From Rhodospirillaceae bacterium (GTDB lineage: Bacteria > Pseudomonadota > Alphaproteobacteria > UBA828), in NCBI GenBank assembly GCA_028819955.1, contig JAPPKP010000215.1, forward strand, positions 1-8,184: a DNA stretch of 8,184 nucleotides, written 5' to 3'. Below are positions 1-5,979 of the stretch, piece after piece. The position numbers and the translations under genes are program-made. The notes beneath the pieces are model-generated. The model was not told where the DNA came from, made no database searches, and saw only the letters and a program-made list of their open reading frames with translations. How positions within the stretch are numbered: position 1 is the stretch's first letter; each line of letters opens with the position of its first letter.

Positions 1-665
1 AGATCGACCTCACGCCGATGCCGTTCATCGTCGTCGTCGTGGACGAGATGGCCGACCTCATGCTCGTCGCCGGCAAGGAGATCGAGGGTGCGGTCCAGAG
101 GCTGGCGCAGATGGCGCGCGCCGCCGGCATCCACCTGATCATGGCGACGCAGCGGCCCTCGGTCGACGTCATCACCGGCACGATCAAGGCCAACTTCCCG
201 ACGCGGATCAGCTTCCAGGTCACGTCCAAGATCGACAGCCGCACCATCCTCGGCGAAGCGGGCGCCGAGCAACTGCTGGGCCAGGGCGACATGCTCTATC
301 TCGGTGCCGGCGGGCGCGTCGCGCGGGTGCACGGGCCCTTCGTGAGCGATGCCGAGGTCGAGCGCGTCACCGACTTCCTGCGTGCCAACGGGCGTCCCGA
401 CTACATCGAGGGGATCACCGAGGAGCCCGAAGCGAGCGCCGCCGGGATCGACGAGAGCGGCGAGGAGGACCCGCTTTACGACCGGGCCGTCGAGCTGGTC
501 GCGGCCGAGCGCAAGGCCTCCACCAGCTTCGTGCAACGCCATCTCCAGATCGGCTACAACCGCGCCGCCCGAATCATCGAGCGGATGGAGAGCGAAGGCG
601 TCATCAGCCAGGCCAACCATGTCGGCAAGCGCGAGGTGCTGGTCTCCGACCATTCAGCCGGCTGA
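1..665 (+). CDS. ftsK: DNA translocase FtsK, C-terminal part (5' truncated by window)
   Basis: FtsK is the hexameric, septum-anchored motor that pumps chromosome DNA and activates XerCD at dif during division. The gene enters from the left; the first complete codon is at position 3 and about 220 residues are visible, ending at TGA 663-665. The hydrophobic Walker B strand ending in [11 protein letters not shown] (nt ~27-65) is followed by the FtsK/SpoIIIE hallmark [12 protein letters not shown] (nt ~144-179) and the conserved segment through [17 protein letters not shown] short acidic linker leads to a gamma winged-helix domain (nt ~465-644, from [11 protein letters not shown] to GKREVL), the part that reads KOPS-type polarity signals. 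Walker A and the membrane domain lie upstream of the window. I see no frameshift. Family assignment is very secure; FtsK rather than an SftA/SpoIIIE variant is inferred from the proteobacterial setting. Confidence 0.96.
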   Translation, partial: IDLTPMPFIVVVVDEMADLMLVAGKEIEGAVQRLAQMARAAGIHLIMATQRPSVDVITGTIKANFPTRISFQVTSKIDSRTILGEAGAEQLLGQGDMLYLGAGGRVARVHGPFVSDAEVERVTDFLRANGRPDYIEGITEEPEASAAGIDESGEEDPLYDRAVELVAAERKASTSFVQRHLQIGYNRAARIIERMESEGVISQANHVGKREVLVSDHSAG

Positions 666-682
666 GTCTCAACGACACGTGA

Positions 683-711
683 TTGTTTGTGCGGCCCGCG
701 CACCCTACATT
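683..711 (+). promoter_or_regulatory. Possible sigma70-type promoter for the lolA-like gene
   Basis: TTGTTT at 683-688 and TACATT at 706-711 are 17 bases apart, in the short gap after ftsK. Initiation about 7 bases past the -10 would fall at or next to the ATG at 719. No Shine-Dalgarno is visible before that ATG, so the transcript could be leaderless. The match to consensus is partial, and this is inference from spacing and sequence only. Confidence 0.3.
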
Positions 712-718
712 CCACACC

Positions 719-1375
719 ATGCCGATGTCGATCCGCGCCGCCGCTCTCCTCTACCTCGCCCCGGTGCTTGCCGCCTGGCTCATCGCTGCCCAGTCGCCGC
801 ACGCGCAGGCTTCGGATTCTCTCGTACTCGATAAGGCAGAGCGGAAAACCCTTGCCGCCGTCGAACGCTACCTCAACGGGATTCAGACGTTGAAGGCTGA
901 GTTCACGCAGGTCGGGCCCGACGGCGAGCCCGCCGAAGGGGTCATCTACATGCGCCGGCCGGGCCTGCTGCGTGTGGAATACAAGCCGCCGGTGCCCGTT
1001 ATTATCGTGGGCGACGGCTTCCTGATTCACTATCACGACAAGGAGCTCGGCCAGATCGACGACTGGTTCATCTACGACACGCCGCTCGGTGCGCTCACGA
1101 AGGAAGACATGCGCTTCGGCGACGACGTCGATGTCACGGGATTCGTGGAGCGCGACGGGCGCATCGCAGTCAGGGTGGTGCAGGAGGACGACCCGACCGG
1201 CGGGAGCCTGACCCTTTACCTGGACGCCGACCCGATGCGCCTCACCCATTGGCGAATAACCGACGCCCAGGGGCACGCCACCACAGTCACCCTGCACAAG
1301 CTAAGGACCAATATGAGGCTGTCGCGCAGGCTCTTCGTCTTCGACGACCCGCGCAAGAAGCAGACCGGTCGATAA
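719..1375 (+). CDS. lolA: LolA-like outer-membrane lipoprotein carrier protein
   Basis: LolA is the periplasmic chaperone that takes lipoproteins released by LolCDE and carries them to the outer membrane. The 218-residue product from ATG 719 has the family's usual length. It starts with a signal peptide (hydrophobic ~7-24, likely cleavage after A-Q-A at residue 31). The mature part has LolA-type features: an N-terminal helix followed by IQTLKAEFTQ (55-64), the strand pattern YMRRPGLLRVEYKPP (77-91) corresponding to the family's RPGKxRWxY region, and VGDGFLIHYH (97-106). An in-frame TTG at 683 would add 12 residues before the signal peptide and looks less likely; ATG 725 is also possible. No clear Shine-Dalgarno precedes any of them. 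The gene ends with tandem in-frame stops TAA-TAG (1373-1378). It follows ftsK by 53 bases, a neighbour pairing common in Alphaproteobacteria. The family is sure; the exact start is not. Confidence 0.88.
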   Translation: MPMSIRAAALLYLAPVLAAWLIAAQSPHAQASDSLVLDKAERKTLAAVERYLNGIQTLKAEFTQVGPDGEPAEGVIYMRRPGLLRVEYKPPVPVIIVGDGFLIHYHDKELGQIDDWFIYDTPLGALTKEDMRFGDDVDVTGFVERDGRIAVRVVQEDDPTGGSLTLYLDADPMRLTHWRITDAQGHATTVTLHKLRTNMRLSRRLFVFDDPRKKQTGR

Positions 1376-1391
1376 TAGGCGGTCGCCCCGT

Positions 1392-1406
1392 GGCGGCCCC
1401 GCCGCC
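1392..1406 (+). other. GC-only hairpin abutting the MATE gene ribosome binding site
   Basis: GGCGGC (1392-1397), CCC, GCCGCC (1401-1406) is a perfect 6-bp inverted repeat with a 3-base loop. It lies 17 bases after the lolA stop, and its 3' arm touches the Shine-Dalgarno that starts at 1407. No T-tract follows, so it is not a standard intrinsic terminator. It might modulate translation or protect the upstream transcript's 3' end. At this GC content such short stems also arise by chance. Confidence 0.35.
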
Positions 1407-1413
1407 GGAGGAG
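1407..1413 (+). promoter_or_regulatory. Ribosome binding site fixing the MATE gene start
   Basis: GGAGGAG at 1407-1413 sits 7 bases before ATG 1421. This favours 1421 over the in-frame ATG at 1439, which has no such site in front of it. Confidence 0.75.
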
Positions 1414-1420
1414 AGGCTCG

Positions 1421-2779
1421 ATGCGGCGGTCGCTGCCGATGGGTGACTGGGCCTGGCATCGGCGAGTCTGGCGCTTGGCCTGGCCGATGGTCGTTTCCAA
1501 CCTGTCGATCCCGCTGCTCGGCGCGGTCGATACGGCGGTGATCGGGCATCTGCCTGAGCCGCACTTCCTCGGTGCGGTCGCGGTCGGCGCGCTGATCTTC
1601 AACACCCTCTATTTCGGCTGCAACTTCCTGCGCATGGGCACCACCGGGCTCACTGCCCAGGCCTTCGGTGCCCGCGACCGTGACGAGACGCGCGCCACGC
1701 TCGCCCGTGCGCTCCTCATCGCCCTCGTTCTCGCGATCGTGCTTCTGGCAGCGCAGGGGCCGATCGGCTGGCTCGCCTTCTATCTGGTTGAGCCGAGCGA
1801 GGCGGTCGCCGGCGAGGGCGCACGCTACTACTTCATCCGCATCTGGGGGGCGCCGGCCACGCTCGCCAATATCGCCCTCGTTGGCTGGTTCATCGGGATG
1901 CAAAACACCCGCGCGGCGTTGGCGCTGTTGCTCACGGTGAACGGCATCAACATTGTGCTGGACCTGGTGCTGGTGCTGGTCTACGAGCTCGGAGTCCCCG
2001 GCGTCGCCTGGGCCACGGTGGCCGCCGACTATTCCGGGCTGATTCTGGGCCTCGCCGTCACCGCCCGCCTCGCCGGGCGCCACGGCGGCCGCTGGCGCGC
2101 CCGCCTCGTGCTCGATGCCGCCGCCATGCGGCGCTTCCTGGGCATCAACCGCGACATCTTCCTGCGCACGCTCTTCGTCATCACGGCGTTCGCGCTGTTC
2201 ACGACCCTCAGTGCGCGCCAGGGCGACGTGGTGCTCGCGGCGAACGCGGTGCTGCTCAACTTCGTGGTCTTTCTCAATTTCGGGTTCGACGGCTTCGCCT
2301 TCGCCGCCGAGGCGCTCACCGGGCGTGCGCTCGGCGCCAAGCGGCGCGACGACATGAGCCGCGCCATCCGCACATGCTTCCTGTGGTGCTTCGCGCTCGC
2401 CCTGTTCACGGTCGCCGTGTACGGCCTCGCCGGTGCGCCGATCATCCGCGTGCTCACGGATATCGAGGACGTGCGCGCCGTGGCTTACGACTTCCTGCCC
2501 TGGCTGATCGCGCTGCCGCTGGTGGCGGTCTGGGGCATTTTCCTGGACGGTGTGTTCACCGGCACCACGCGCACCGCCGACATGCGGAACACGATGATGC
2601 TGGCCTTCGCCGTCTTCACACCCTGCGCCTGGCTGCTGCGCGAGCCCATGGGCAATCACGGCCTCTGGCTCGCGATGACACTGCTCTACGTAGTGCGGGG
2701 CGCGGGGCTCGGGGCCATCTACATGGGACTCCAGCGGCGGGGCGGATTCTTGCCCACGGATACGCCCCGTGATAGCTGA
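1421..2779 (+). CDS. MATE-family efflux transporter, DinF type
   Basis: This is a predicted inner-membrane MATE antiporter that exports cationic drugs or metabolites against H+ or Na+. The 452 residues match the family length, with about 12 hydrophobic segments in two related halves (one ends near 220, the second starts near 245). Segment 1 carries IPLLGAVDTAVIGHL (30-44), with Asp37 at the position of the conserved N-lobe acidic residue. It is followed by the MATE-typical FLRMGTTGLTAQAFGARD (69-86). In the second half, GFDGFAFAAEALTGRALGAK (288-307) is typical of the DinF branch. The basic N-terminus (MRR...HRR) suits a cytoplasmic start. The gene lies 45 bases after lolA and 6 bases before the next gene on the same strand, so co-transcription is likely. 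Nothing is missing or broken. The substrate is unknown, and the DinF label is by family, not by evidence of SOS control; I see no LexA box upstream. Confidence 0.93.
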   Translation: MRRSLPMGDWAWHRRVWRLAWPMVVSNLSIPLLGAVDTAVIGHLPEPHFLGAVAVGALIFNTLYFGCNFLRMGTTGLTAQAFGARDRDETRATLARALLIALVLAIVLLAAQGPIGWLAFYLVEPSEAVAGEGARYYFIRIWGAPATLANIALVGWFIGMQNTRAALALLLTVNGINIVLDLVLVLVYELGVPGVAWATVAADYSGLILGLAVTARLAGRHGGRWRARLVLDAAAMRRFLGINRDIFLRTLFVITAFALFTTLSARQGDVVLAANAVLLNFVVFLNFGFDGFAFAAEALTGRALGAKRRDDMSRAIRTCFLWCFALALFTVAVYGLAGAPIIRVLTDIEDVRAVAYDFLPWLIALPLVAVWGIFLDGVFTGTTRTADMRNTMMLAFAVFTPCAWLLREPMGNHGLWLAMTLLYVVRGAGLGAIYMGLQRRGGFLPTDTPRDS

Positions 2780-2785
2780 GCCGGC

Positions 2786-3610
2786 ATGACCGCGCCGCCG
2801 GTTCCTCTGATTGGCCTTCCCGCCTGCGTGCGGGACATCGGCATCCACCCCTTCCACGTCGTCGGCGACAAGTACATGCGAGCGGTGGTCGACGCCGCCG
2901 GCGGGCTACCCGTAGCGGTGCCTGCGCTCGGCGGGGCGCTGGATCAGGACGCGGTGCTGGACCGCTGTGACGGCCTGCTCTTCACCGGAAGCCCGTCGAA
3001 CGTGGAGCCCGCCCACTACGACGGGCCGCCGAGCACCGATGGCACGCTCCACGACCCGGAGCGCGACGCGACGACGCTGCCCTTGATCCGGCGCGCGATC
3101 GACGCGGGAATTCCCATTCTCTGCATTTGCCGCGGCTTTCAGGAGCTCAACGTCGCCCTCGGCGGCAGTCTCCACCAGGAGGTTCACCGGGTACCGGGGC
3201 GTATCGACCACCGCTCCGACGACGACCAGCCCCGCGACGTGCAGTACGGGCCGGCCCACGAGGTGACGCTCACAGCCGACGGGCTGCTGGCCTCCCTCTG
3301 GCCCACGCTGGAGGTCACGGTCAATTCGCTGCACGCCCAGGGGATCGACAATGCTGCGCCCCGGCTCGCCATCGAGGCGGTCGCGGCGGACGGCCAGATC
3401 GAAGCCGTACGCGTCGCCGACGCGCCGGCGTTCGCTCTCGGCGTGCAATGGCACCCCGAGTGGAAGGTGACGGAGGACGCGTTCTCGATGGCGATCTTCG
3501 GCGCGTTCGGCGAGGCGACGCGGGCTCGGGCCGCTGCGCGGGCGCGCCGCATGAGCGGCGGGCCGCGGTTGCGGCCTGTCGCGCGACCGTCAATGACGGA
3601 CGCGCTCTAG
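2786..3610 (+). CDS. Gamma-glutamyl-gamma-aminobutyrate hydrolase-like (PuuD/peptidase C26 family)
   Basis: This is a class I glutamine amidotransferase-fold hydrolase. PuuD cleaves gamma-glutamyl-GABA to glutamate and GABA in putrescine breakdown; many relatives have other gamma-glutamyl amide substrates. The 274-residue protein shows GLLFTGSPSNVEPAHY (63-78), the nucleophile elbow ILCICRGFQELN (111-122) with Cys115 before RG, the family's NSLHAQ (180-185), and the catalytic dyad in GVQWHPEW (His223, Glu225). All triad residues are present. After ~244 it ends in an Ala/Arg-rich tail. ATG 2786 follows the MATE stop by 6 bases without a strong Shine-Dalgarno, so translation probably depends on the upstream gene. 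It ends tail to tail with the minus-strand RraA-like gene, sharing CTAG at 3607-3610. No other putrescine pathway gene (puuA, puuB, puuC) is in view, so the symbol puuD is withheld. Family secure, substrate inferred. Confidence 0.9.
   Translation: MTAPPVPLIGLPACVRDIGIHPFHVVGDKYMRAVVDAAGGLPVAVPALGGALDQDAVLDRCDGLLFTGSPSNVEPAHYDGPPSTDGTLHDPERDATTLPLIRRAIDAGIPILCICRGFQELNVALGGSLHQEVHRVPGRIDHRSDDDQPRDVQYGPAHEVTLTADGLLASLWPTLEVTVNSLHAQGIDNAAPRLAIEAVAADGQIEAVRVADAPAFALGVQWHPEWKVTEDAFSMAIFGAFGEATRARAAARARRMSGGPRLRPVARPSMTDAL
3607..3610. other. CTAG shared by two convergent stop codons
   Basis: Bases 3608-3610 (TAG) stop the plus-strand hydrolase, and the reverse complement of 3607-3609 (TAG) stops the minus-strand RraA-like gene. 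The two coding regions overlap by this palindromic tetranucleotide. No room is left between them for a terminator, so each transcript must run into the other gene. Confidence 0.95.
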
Positions 3611-4314
3611 TGAATCTCCTTCGCCTCGCGCAGAACCCGCTCCATCACGTCCGCCGAGAAGCCCGGCTCCTTGCACGCGGCCAGGATCGGCGCCTCCCGG
3701 CGCATGCAGAGCTCGGCCGCAGCCGGCACGTCGCGCGCCGCTTCGTGCGGGATGATGACTGCGCCGTGGCGGTCCGCGTGTACCAGGTCGCCCGAGTGCG
3801 TCAGCATGCCGCTCACGTCCACCGGCTCACCGTGGCTCACCAGGTGGACCCAGGCGTGGGAGGGGACCACCGTGCCCGAAATGAGCTGGAAGCCGTCGGC
3901 GATCATGTCGAGATCGCGCACCGCGCCGTTGGTCACGACCCCGAGGCAGCCCAAGGCCTGATGCACGGCGGAATGCACTTCCCCCCACCAGGAGGCCGCG
4001 CCCGGTCGGGAATCCACGTCCTGGATGACCATGATGGACGGCCCGTGGCCCTCCTCCACATAGCGGTAGTAGGCGACGCGGTCGGCGGCCATCGCGTCGC
4101 CGTCCTTCGCGGGCTTTTCCATCGAGCGGATCGTTGCGGTCCGCGCGTAGCCCACCATCGGCTGAAGCTCCGGGAAGGAGCAGATCAGCGTCTCTGTCGT
4201 GAAGCCGAGGGCGCGGCGCTCGGGGCAGACGATCTCGAGCGCGTTGCAGATCGTGGGCGTGTCGTAGGCGCGCAGTGCCGCCAATTCGGCCTCGTTGAGG
4301 GGTGTCTCGGTCAC
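3607..4314 (-). CDS. RraA-like protein (HMG/CHA aldolase / oxaloacetate decarboxylase-like family)
   Basis: This belongs to the RraA-like fold, which includes class II 4-hydroxy-4-methyl-2-oxoglutarate aldolases, oxaloacetate decarboxylases and the RNase E inhibitor RraA. The GTG at 4314 is chosen because AGGGAGGA lies 6 bases upstream on the minus strand; it gives 235 residues, normal for the family. An ATG at 4413 would add 33 low-quality Arg/Pro-rich residues and overlap the divergent gene's start. Motifs: WWGEVHSAVHQALG (109-122), VVTNGAVRDLD (126-136) and GDLVHADRHGAVIIP (175-189). Glu112-X20-Arg133-Asp134 corresponds to the D-X20-R-D metal/substrate motif of the aldolases, with Glu for the first Asp. 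Keeping Arg-Asp suggests an enzyme rather than an E. coli-type RraA, which lacks this Asp. SPSHAYVHVV-like PSHAWVHLV (151-159) fits a branch common in soil and marine proteobacteria. The substrate is not deducible; the gene stands alone on its strand. Confidence 0.88.
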   Translation of the reverse strand: MTETPLNEAELAALRAYDTPTICNALEIVCPERRALGFTTETLICSFPELQPMVGYARTATIRSMEKPAKDGDAMAADRVAYYRYVEEGHGPSIMVIQDVDSRPGAASWWGEVHSAVHQALGCLGVVTNGAVRDLDMIADGFQLISGTVVPSHAWVHLVSHGEPVDVSGMLTHSGDLVHADRHGAVIIPHEAARDVPAAAELCMRREAPILAACKEPGFSADVMERVLREAKEIH

Positions 4315-4320
4315 CGGGGG

Positions 4321-4328
4321 TCCTCCCT
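4321..4328 (-). promoter_or_regulatory. Ribosome binding site deciding the RraA-like gene start
   Basis: Read on the minus strand, AGGGAGGA (4328 down to 4321) lies 6 bases before GTG 4314. It sets the start at GTG rather than at the upstream ATG at 4413. Confidence 0.75.
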
Positions 4329-4342
4329 GTTTATGGCGACGG

Positions 4343-4372
4343 ATAATCGCCGATGGAGGGCGGAAGGCGCAA
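4343..4372 (-). promoter_or_regulatory. Weak candidate promoter for the RraA-like gene
   Basis: On the minus strand, TTGCGC (4372-4367) and GATTAT (4348-4343) are 18 bases apart, within the 97-base divergent gap. The -10 overlaps the arm of a small inverted repeat, GGCGA/TCGCC (4335-4339 and 4347-4351). Both boxes are poor matches. The main support is that a promoter must lie in or near this gap and this is its most AT-rich stretch. Confidence 0.2.
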
Positions 4373-4411
4373 ACCCTGCGGTGCCAGCGGTGCCGCCGCC
4401 CGCCGCCTGAC

Positions 4412-5554
4412 ATGCCGATCGCCCTCTACACACCCGCCGGGAGTCCCGATCCGAGCGCGCCGTGGGGCGGGTCGAGGCTGATGAACCTGATGGCACGAGC
4501 GTTGGACGCTGCCGGTCATCGGGCCATCGCGCCCACCGACCTTCGAAGCGACGGGATCGTCGGGGACAGCCGCCGTCAGACGGCGCTCGAGCGAAAGGCC
4601 GCGGCGCGCGCGCGGCGCCTGGTCACCGTTTACCGAGACTTGCCGGCCGTCGCCCGGCCCGAGGCGTGGCTTACCTGCGACCTGCGCCACACGGCGCCTG
4701 ACCTGATCGGACCTGCGGTGGCCGAGGTGCTCGGCATTCCCTACTTGCTGGCGGGTGCGTCCTGCGCTCGCGCGGAGGCGGGCGGAGTCCACGCAAGCTG
4801 GCTCTCGTACACCGCGCGTGCCATCGCGCGGGCGCGGGCGGTGCTCTCGTTCACCGCCGAGGAAGAAGAGAGCATCAGGCCGCTGGTTCCGAACACTGCG
4901 CGGCTCTACCGGCTGGCCCCCTTCCTCGATCTCGCGCCTTTCCGGGCGATCGACCGCGGTGCGGCTCGGCTCGCGCTCGCGAACGAGTTGCCACTCGAAC
5001 CCACGCGCCCATGGCTGCTTGCGGTTGCTCCCATGCAGACCGGCGCAGCGTTGGCTTCCTGGCGCCTGCTGGGGCGTTCGCTCAACCTCATCGCCGATCC
5101 GCCGTGGCAACTGGTTGTCGTCGGCGAGGGAGAGGCACGGTGGCTGGTGGAGGAGGCGTTGGCGCCGCTTGGAGCGGGCGTGGCGATCTTCGCCGGCGCC
5201 CGCGCGGAGGACGCGCTGCCGGCGGCGTACGCAGCCTGCGACCTCTTCGTCTGGCCTGCGTACCAAGAGCCCCTCGGCATGGCCATGTTGGAGGCGCAGG
5301 CGGCGGGCCTTGCGGTCGTGGCGCAGGACTGGCCAGGCGCCGCCGCCGTGGTCGCGGGAGGCGAGACCGGGTTGCTCACGCCACGCCACGACGACGTGGC
5401 CTTCGCCGGCGCGGTGGTCGAACTCTCAACCGACGCCGAGAGGCGCCGGGCCATGGGCGCGGCGGCAGCGGCACGGGTGCAGGAACAGCACGGGATCGAG
5501 AGCGCCGCCGCGACGCTGCAAGGGGCCCTCGACGCCGCGCTCACTGACGACTGA
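4412..5554 (+). CDS. Glycosyltransferase family 4-like protein (GT-B fold), divergent donor loop
   Basis: This is a predicted cytoplasmic or membrane-associated GT-B glycosyltransferase that would transfer sugar from a nucleotide-sugar to a glycan or lipid. It has 380 residues from ATG 4412. The N-domain starts MPIALYTPAG with WGGSRLMNLMARAL (18-31), a glycine-rich loop and helix typical of GT4-like enzymes. The C-domain runs from ~199 (WLLAVAPMQTG, then WQLVVVGEG 232-240) to ~370. The donor-binding EX7E motif is EPLGMAMLE (Glu286, Glu294), preceded by AAYAACDLFVWPAYQ and followed by AAGLAVVAQ and GETGLLTP. Odd: the stretch 202-217, where GT4 enzymes usually carry Arg and Lys that hold the donor pyrophosphate, has no basic residue (next is Arg218). 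No Shine-Dalgarno precedes ATG 4412. The gene is divergent from the RraA-like gene, and no polysaccharide cluster is in view. Fold secure; activity and substrate unknown. Confidence 0.85.
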   Translation: MPIALYTPAGSPDPSAPWGGSRLMNLMARALDAAGHRAIAPTDLRSDGIVGDSRRQTALERKAAARARRLVTVYRDLPAVARPEAWLTCDLRHTAPDLIGPAVAEVLGIPYLLAGASCARAEAGGVHASWLSYTARAIARARAVLSFTAEEEESIRPLVPNTARLYRLAPFLDLAPFRAIDRGAARLALANELPLEPTRPWLLAVAPMQTGAALASWRLLGRSLNLIADPPWQLVVVGEGEARWLVEEALAPLGAGVAIFAGARAEDALPAAYAACDLFVWPAYQEPLGMAMLEAQAAGLAVVAQDWPGAAAVVAGGETGLLTPRHDDVAFAGAVVELSTDAERRRAMGAAAAARVQEQHGIESAAATLQGALDAALTDD

Positions 5555-5572
5555 CCCGCCGCGTTGGGTCGG
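5551..5572 (+). terminator. Hairpin over the glycosyltransferase stop codon, possible weak terminator
   Basis: CTGACCC (5551-5557) pairs with GGGTCGG (5566-5572) as a 7-bp stem with one G-T wobble and an 8-base loop. The stem includes the TGA stop at 5552-5554. No T-run follows, so Rho-independent termination is doubtful; it may only mark the 3' end. Confidence 0.3.
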
Positions 5573-5581
5573 CCACTCGGC

Positions 5582-5593
5582 TTGGTCTACCAA
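5582..5593. promoter_or_regulatory. TTGGT-CT-ACCAA palindrome, candidate GntR/FadR-family operator
   Basis: Perfect 5-base arms flank a 2-base centre. The shape TGGT-N2-ACCA matches operators of GntR regulators of the FadR subfamily, such as the UxuR/ExuR type; PdhR and FadR use N3. Its left arm would also be the -35 box (TTGGTC 5582-5587) of a possible promoter whose -10, TAGGAT, lies at 5606-5611 with an 18-base spacer. A repressor bound here would block that promoter. No GntR gene is in the window. Confidence 0.35.
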
Positions 5594-5690
5594 CCATCCA
5601 TGCACTAGGATTCAAACCGGATCGGTTGCCGGGCGCGGGTCAACGACTTCACCGGACAAGGTCGTACTGATCGAACGAACACCGCTCCTC

Positions 5691-5804
5691 GACCGCATTC
5701 AGGATCGCAGACGTCTACACGCCGATCGAAGAGCTGATCTGACCCGCCTCCCCGTGGCTTTCCTCTCCCGAAGGCAGAGGGGAGACCGATTCAGGATTCC
5801 GCGG
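5691..5804 (+). repeat. Imperfect direct repeat, GACCG(C)ATTCAGGAT
   Basis: GACCGCATTCAGGAT (5691-5705) recurs as GACCGATTCAGGAT (5784-5797), identical except for one missing C. Both are followed at slightly different offsets by CGC(A/G)G. Related shorter forms are ACCGGATTCCAG (5857-5868) and GACCGCAT (5903-5910). Two 14-base matches in a 425-base gap are unlikely by chance, but the shorter forms could be. They could be regulator sites or remnants of a duplication. Confidence 0.45.
5762..5780. other. Nested hairpin resembling degraded intergenic REP-type sequence
   Basis: CCTCT (5762-5766) pairs with AGAGG (5776-5780); inside, after one C-C mismatch, CC pairs with GG around a GAA loop. An alternative stem is TCTCCC (5764-5769) with GGGAGA (5780-5785). 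The CCTCTCCC...GGGAGAGG look is like intergenic palindromes found in many proteobacteria. Only one copy is present here, so repeat status is untested. Confidence 0.3.
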
Positions 5805-5941
5805 CCAGAGCCGCCCCCATGCCTATTGCTGATAGCCGTGCTTGGTTTTCGCGGGCACCGGATTCCAGTAGTGTGCCGGGCAGCCGACACGAGCCGGCCG
5901 CGGACCGCATCTGACGCCTGCCTTCAGTGCCGGTCAGGGAC

Positions 5942-5954
5942 TTGCGCTTCGCAA
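5942..5954 (+). other. Small inverted repeat upstream of the binding-protein ribosome site
   Basis: TTGCG-CTT-CGCAA is a perfect 5-bp stem with a 3-base loop, ending 8 bases before the Shine-Dalgarno at 5963. It could be an operator half-site pair or a leader hairpin. It is short enough to be fortuitous. Confidence 0.3.
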
Positions 5955-5979
5955 ACCGAACAGAGGGAGGTCGCATCCC

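Larger units (their letters stand above)
5555..5979. other. 425-base intergenic region before the ABC importer operon
   Basis: I find no credible gene here: open frames on both strands lack a ribosome binding site and recognisable protein motifs. The region is visibly less GC-biased than the flanking genes. It contains a GntR/FadR-like palindrome (5582-5593), imperfect repeats of an ACCG-ATTC-AG motif (5691, 5784, 5857), a nested hairpin (5762-5780) and a small stem (5942-5954) shortly before the binding-protein ribosome site. I looked for TPP, FMN, cobalamin, SAM and purine riboswitch cores and saw none. It most likely holds the operon's promoter and control sites, with a possible long leader. 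Confidence 0.7.

Noticed and set aside
1301..2857. Long minus-strand open frame (518 codons) opposite the MATE gene
   Set aside because: The translation is a low-complexity mix of Glu, Gln, His, Arg and Gly with no domain. It lies antisense to a clear membrane protein, a usual artefact of high-GC third positions.
4335..4351. GGCGA/TCGCC inverted repeat in the divergent gap as an operator
   Set aside because: Five-base arms with a 7-base spacer are common by chance at this GC content, and nothing else supports it.
3127..4410. Plus-strand open frame (427 codons) spanning the hydrolase and RraA-like genes
   Set aside because: It crosses two well-supported genes in other frames, is rich in Arg/Ala/Pro, and shows no motif.
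4311..4413. Upstream ATG (4413, minus) as start of the RraA-like gene
   Set aside because: It would add 33 atypical residues and overlap the divergent ATG at 4412, whereas GTG 4314 has a strong Shine-Dalgarno and gives the family length.
5605..5640. GGTTTGAATCCTA on the minus strand, like a tRNA T-loop
   Set aside because: The flanking bases do not form a T-stem, and no acceptor or anticodon stem can be built around it.
5700..5760. GAAGAGCTGATCTGACCC, faintly like the TPP riboswitch core
   Set aside because: The partner CTGAGA segment and the ACCCTT...AAGGG pairing are absent.
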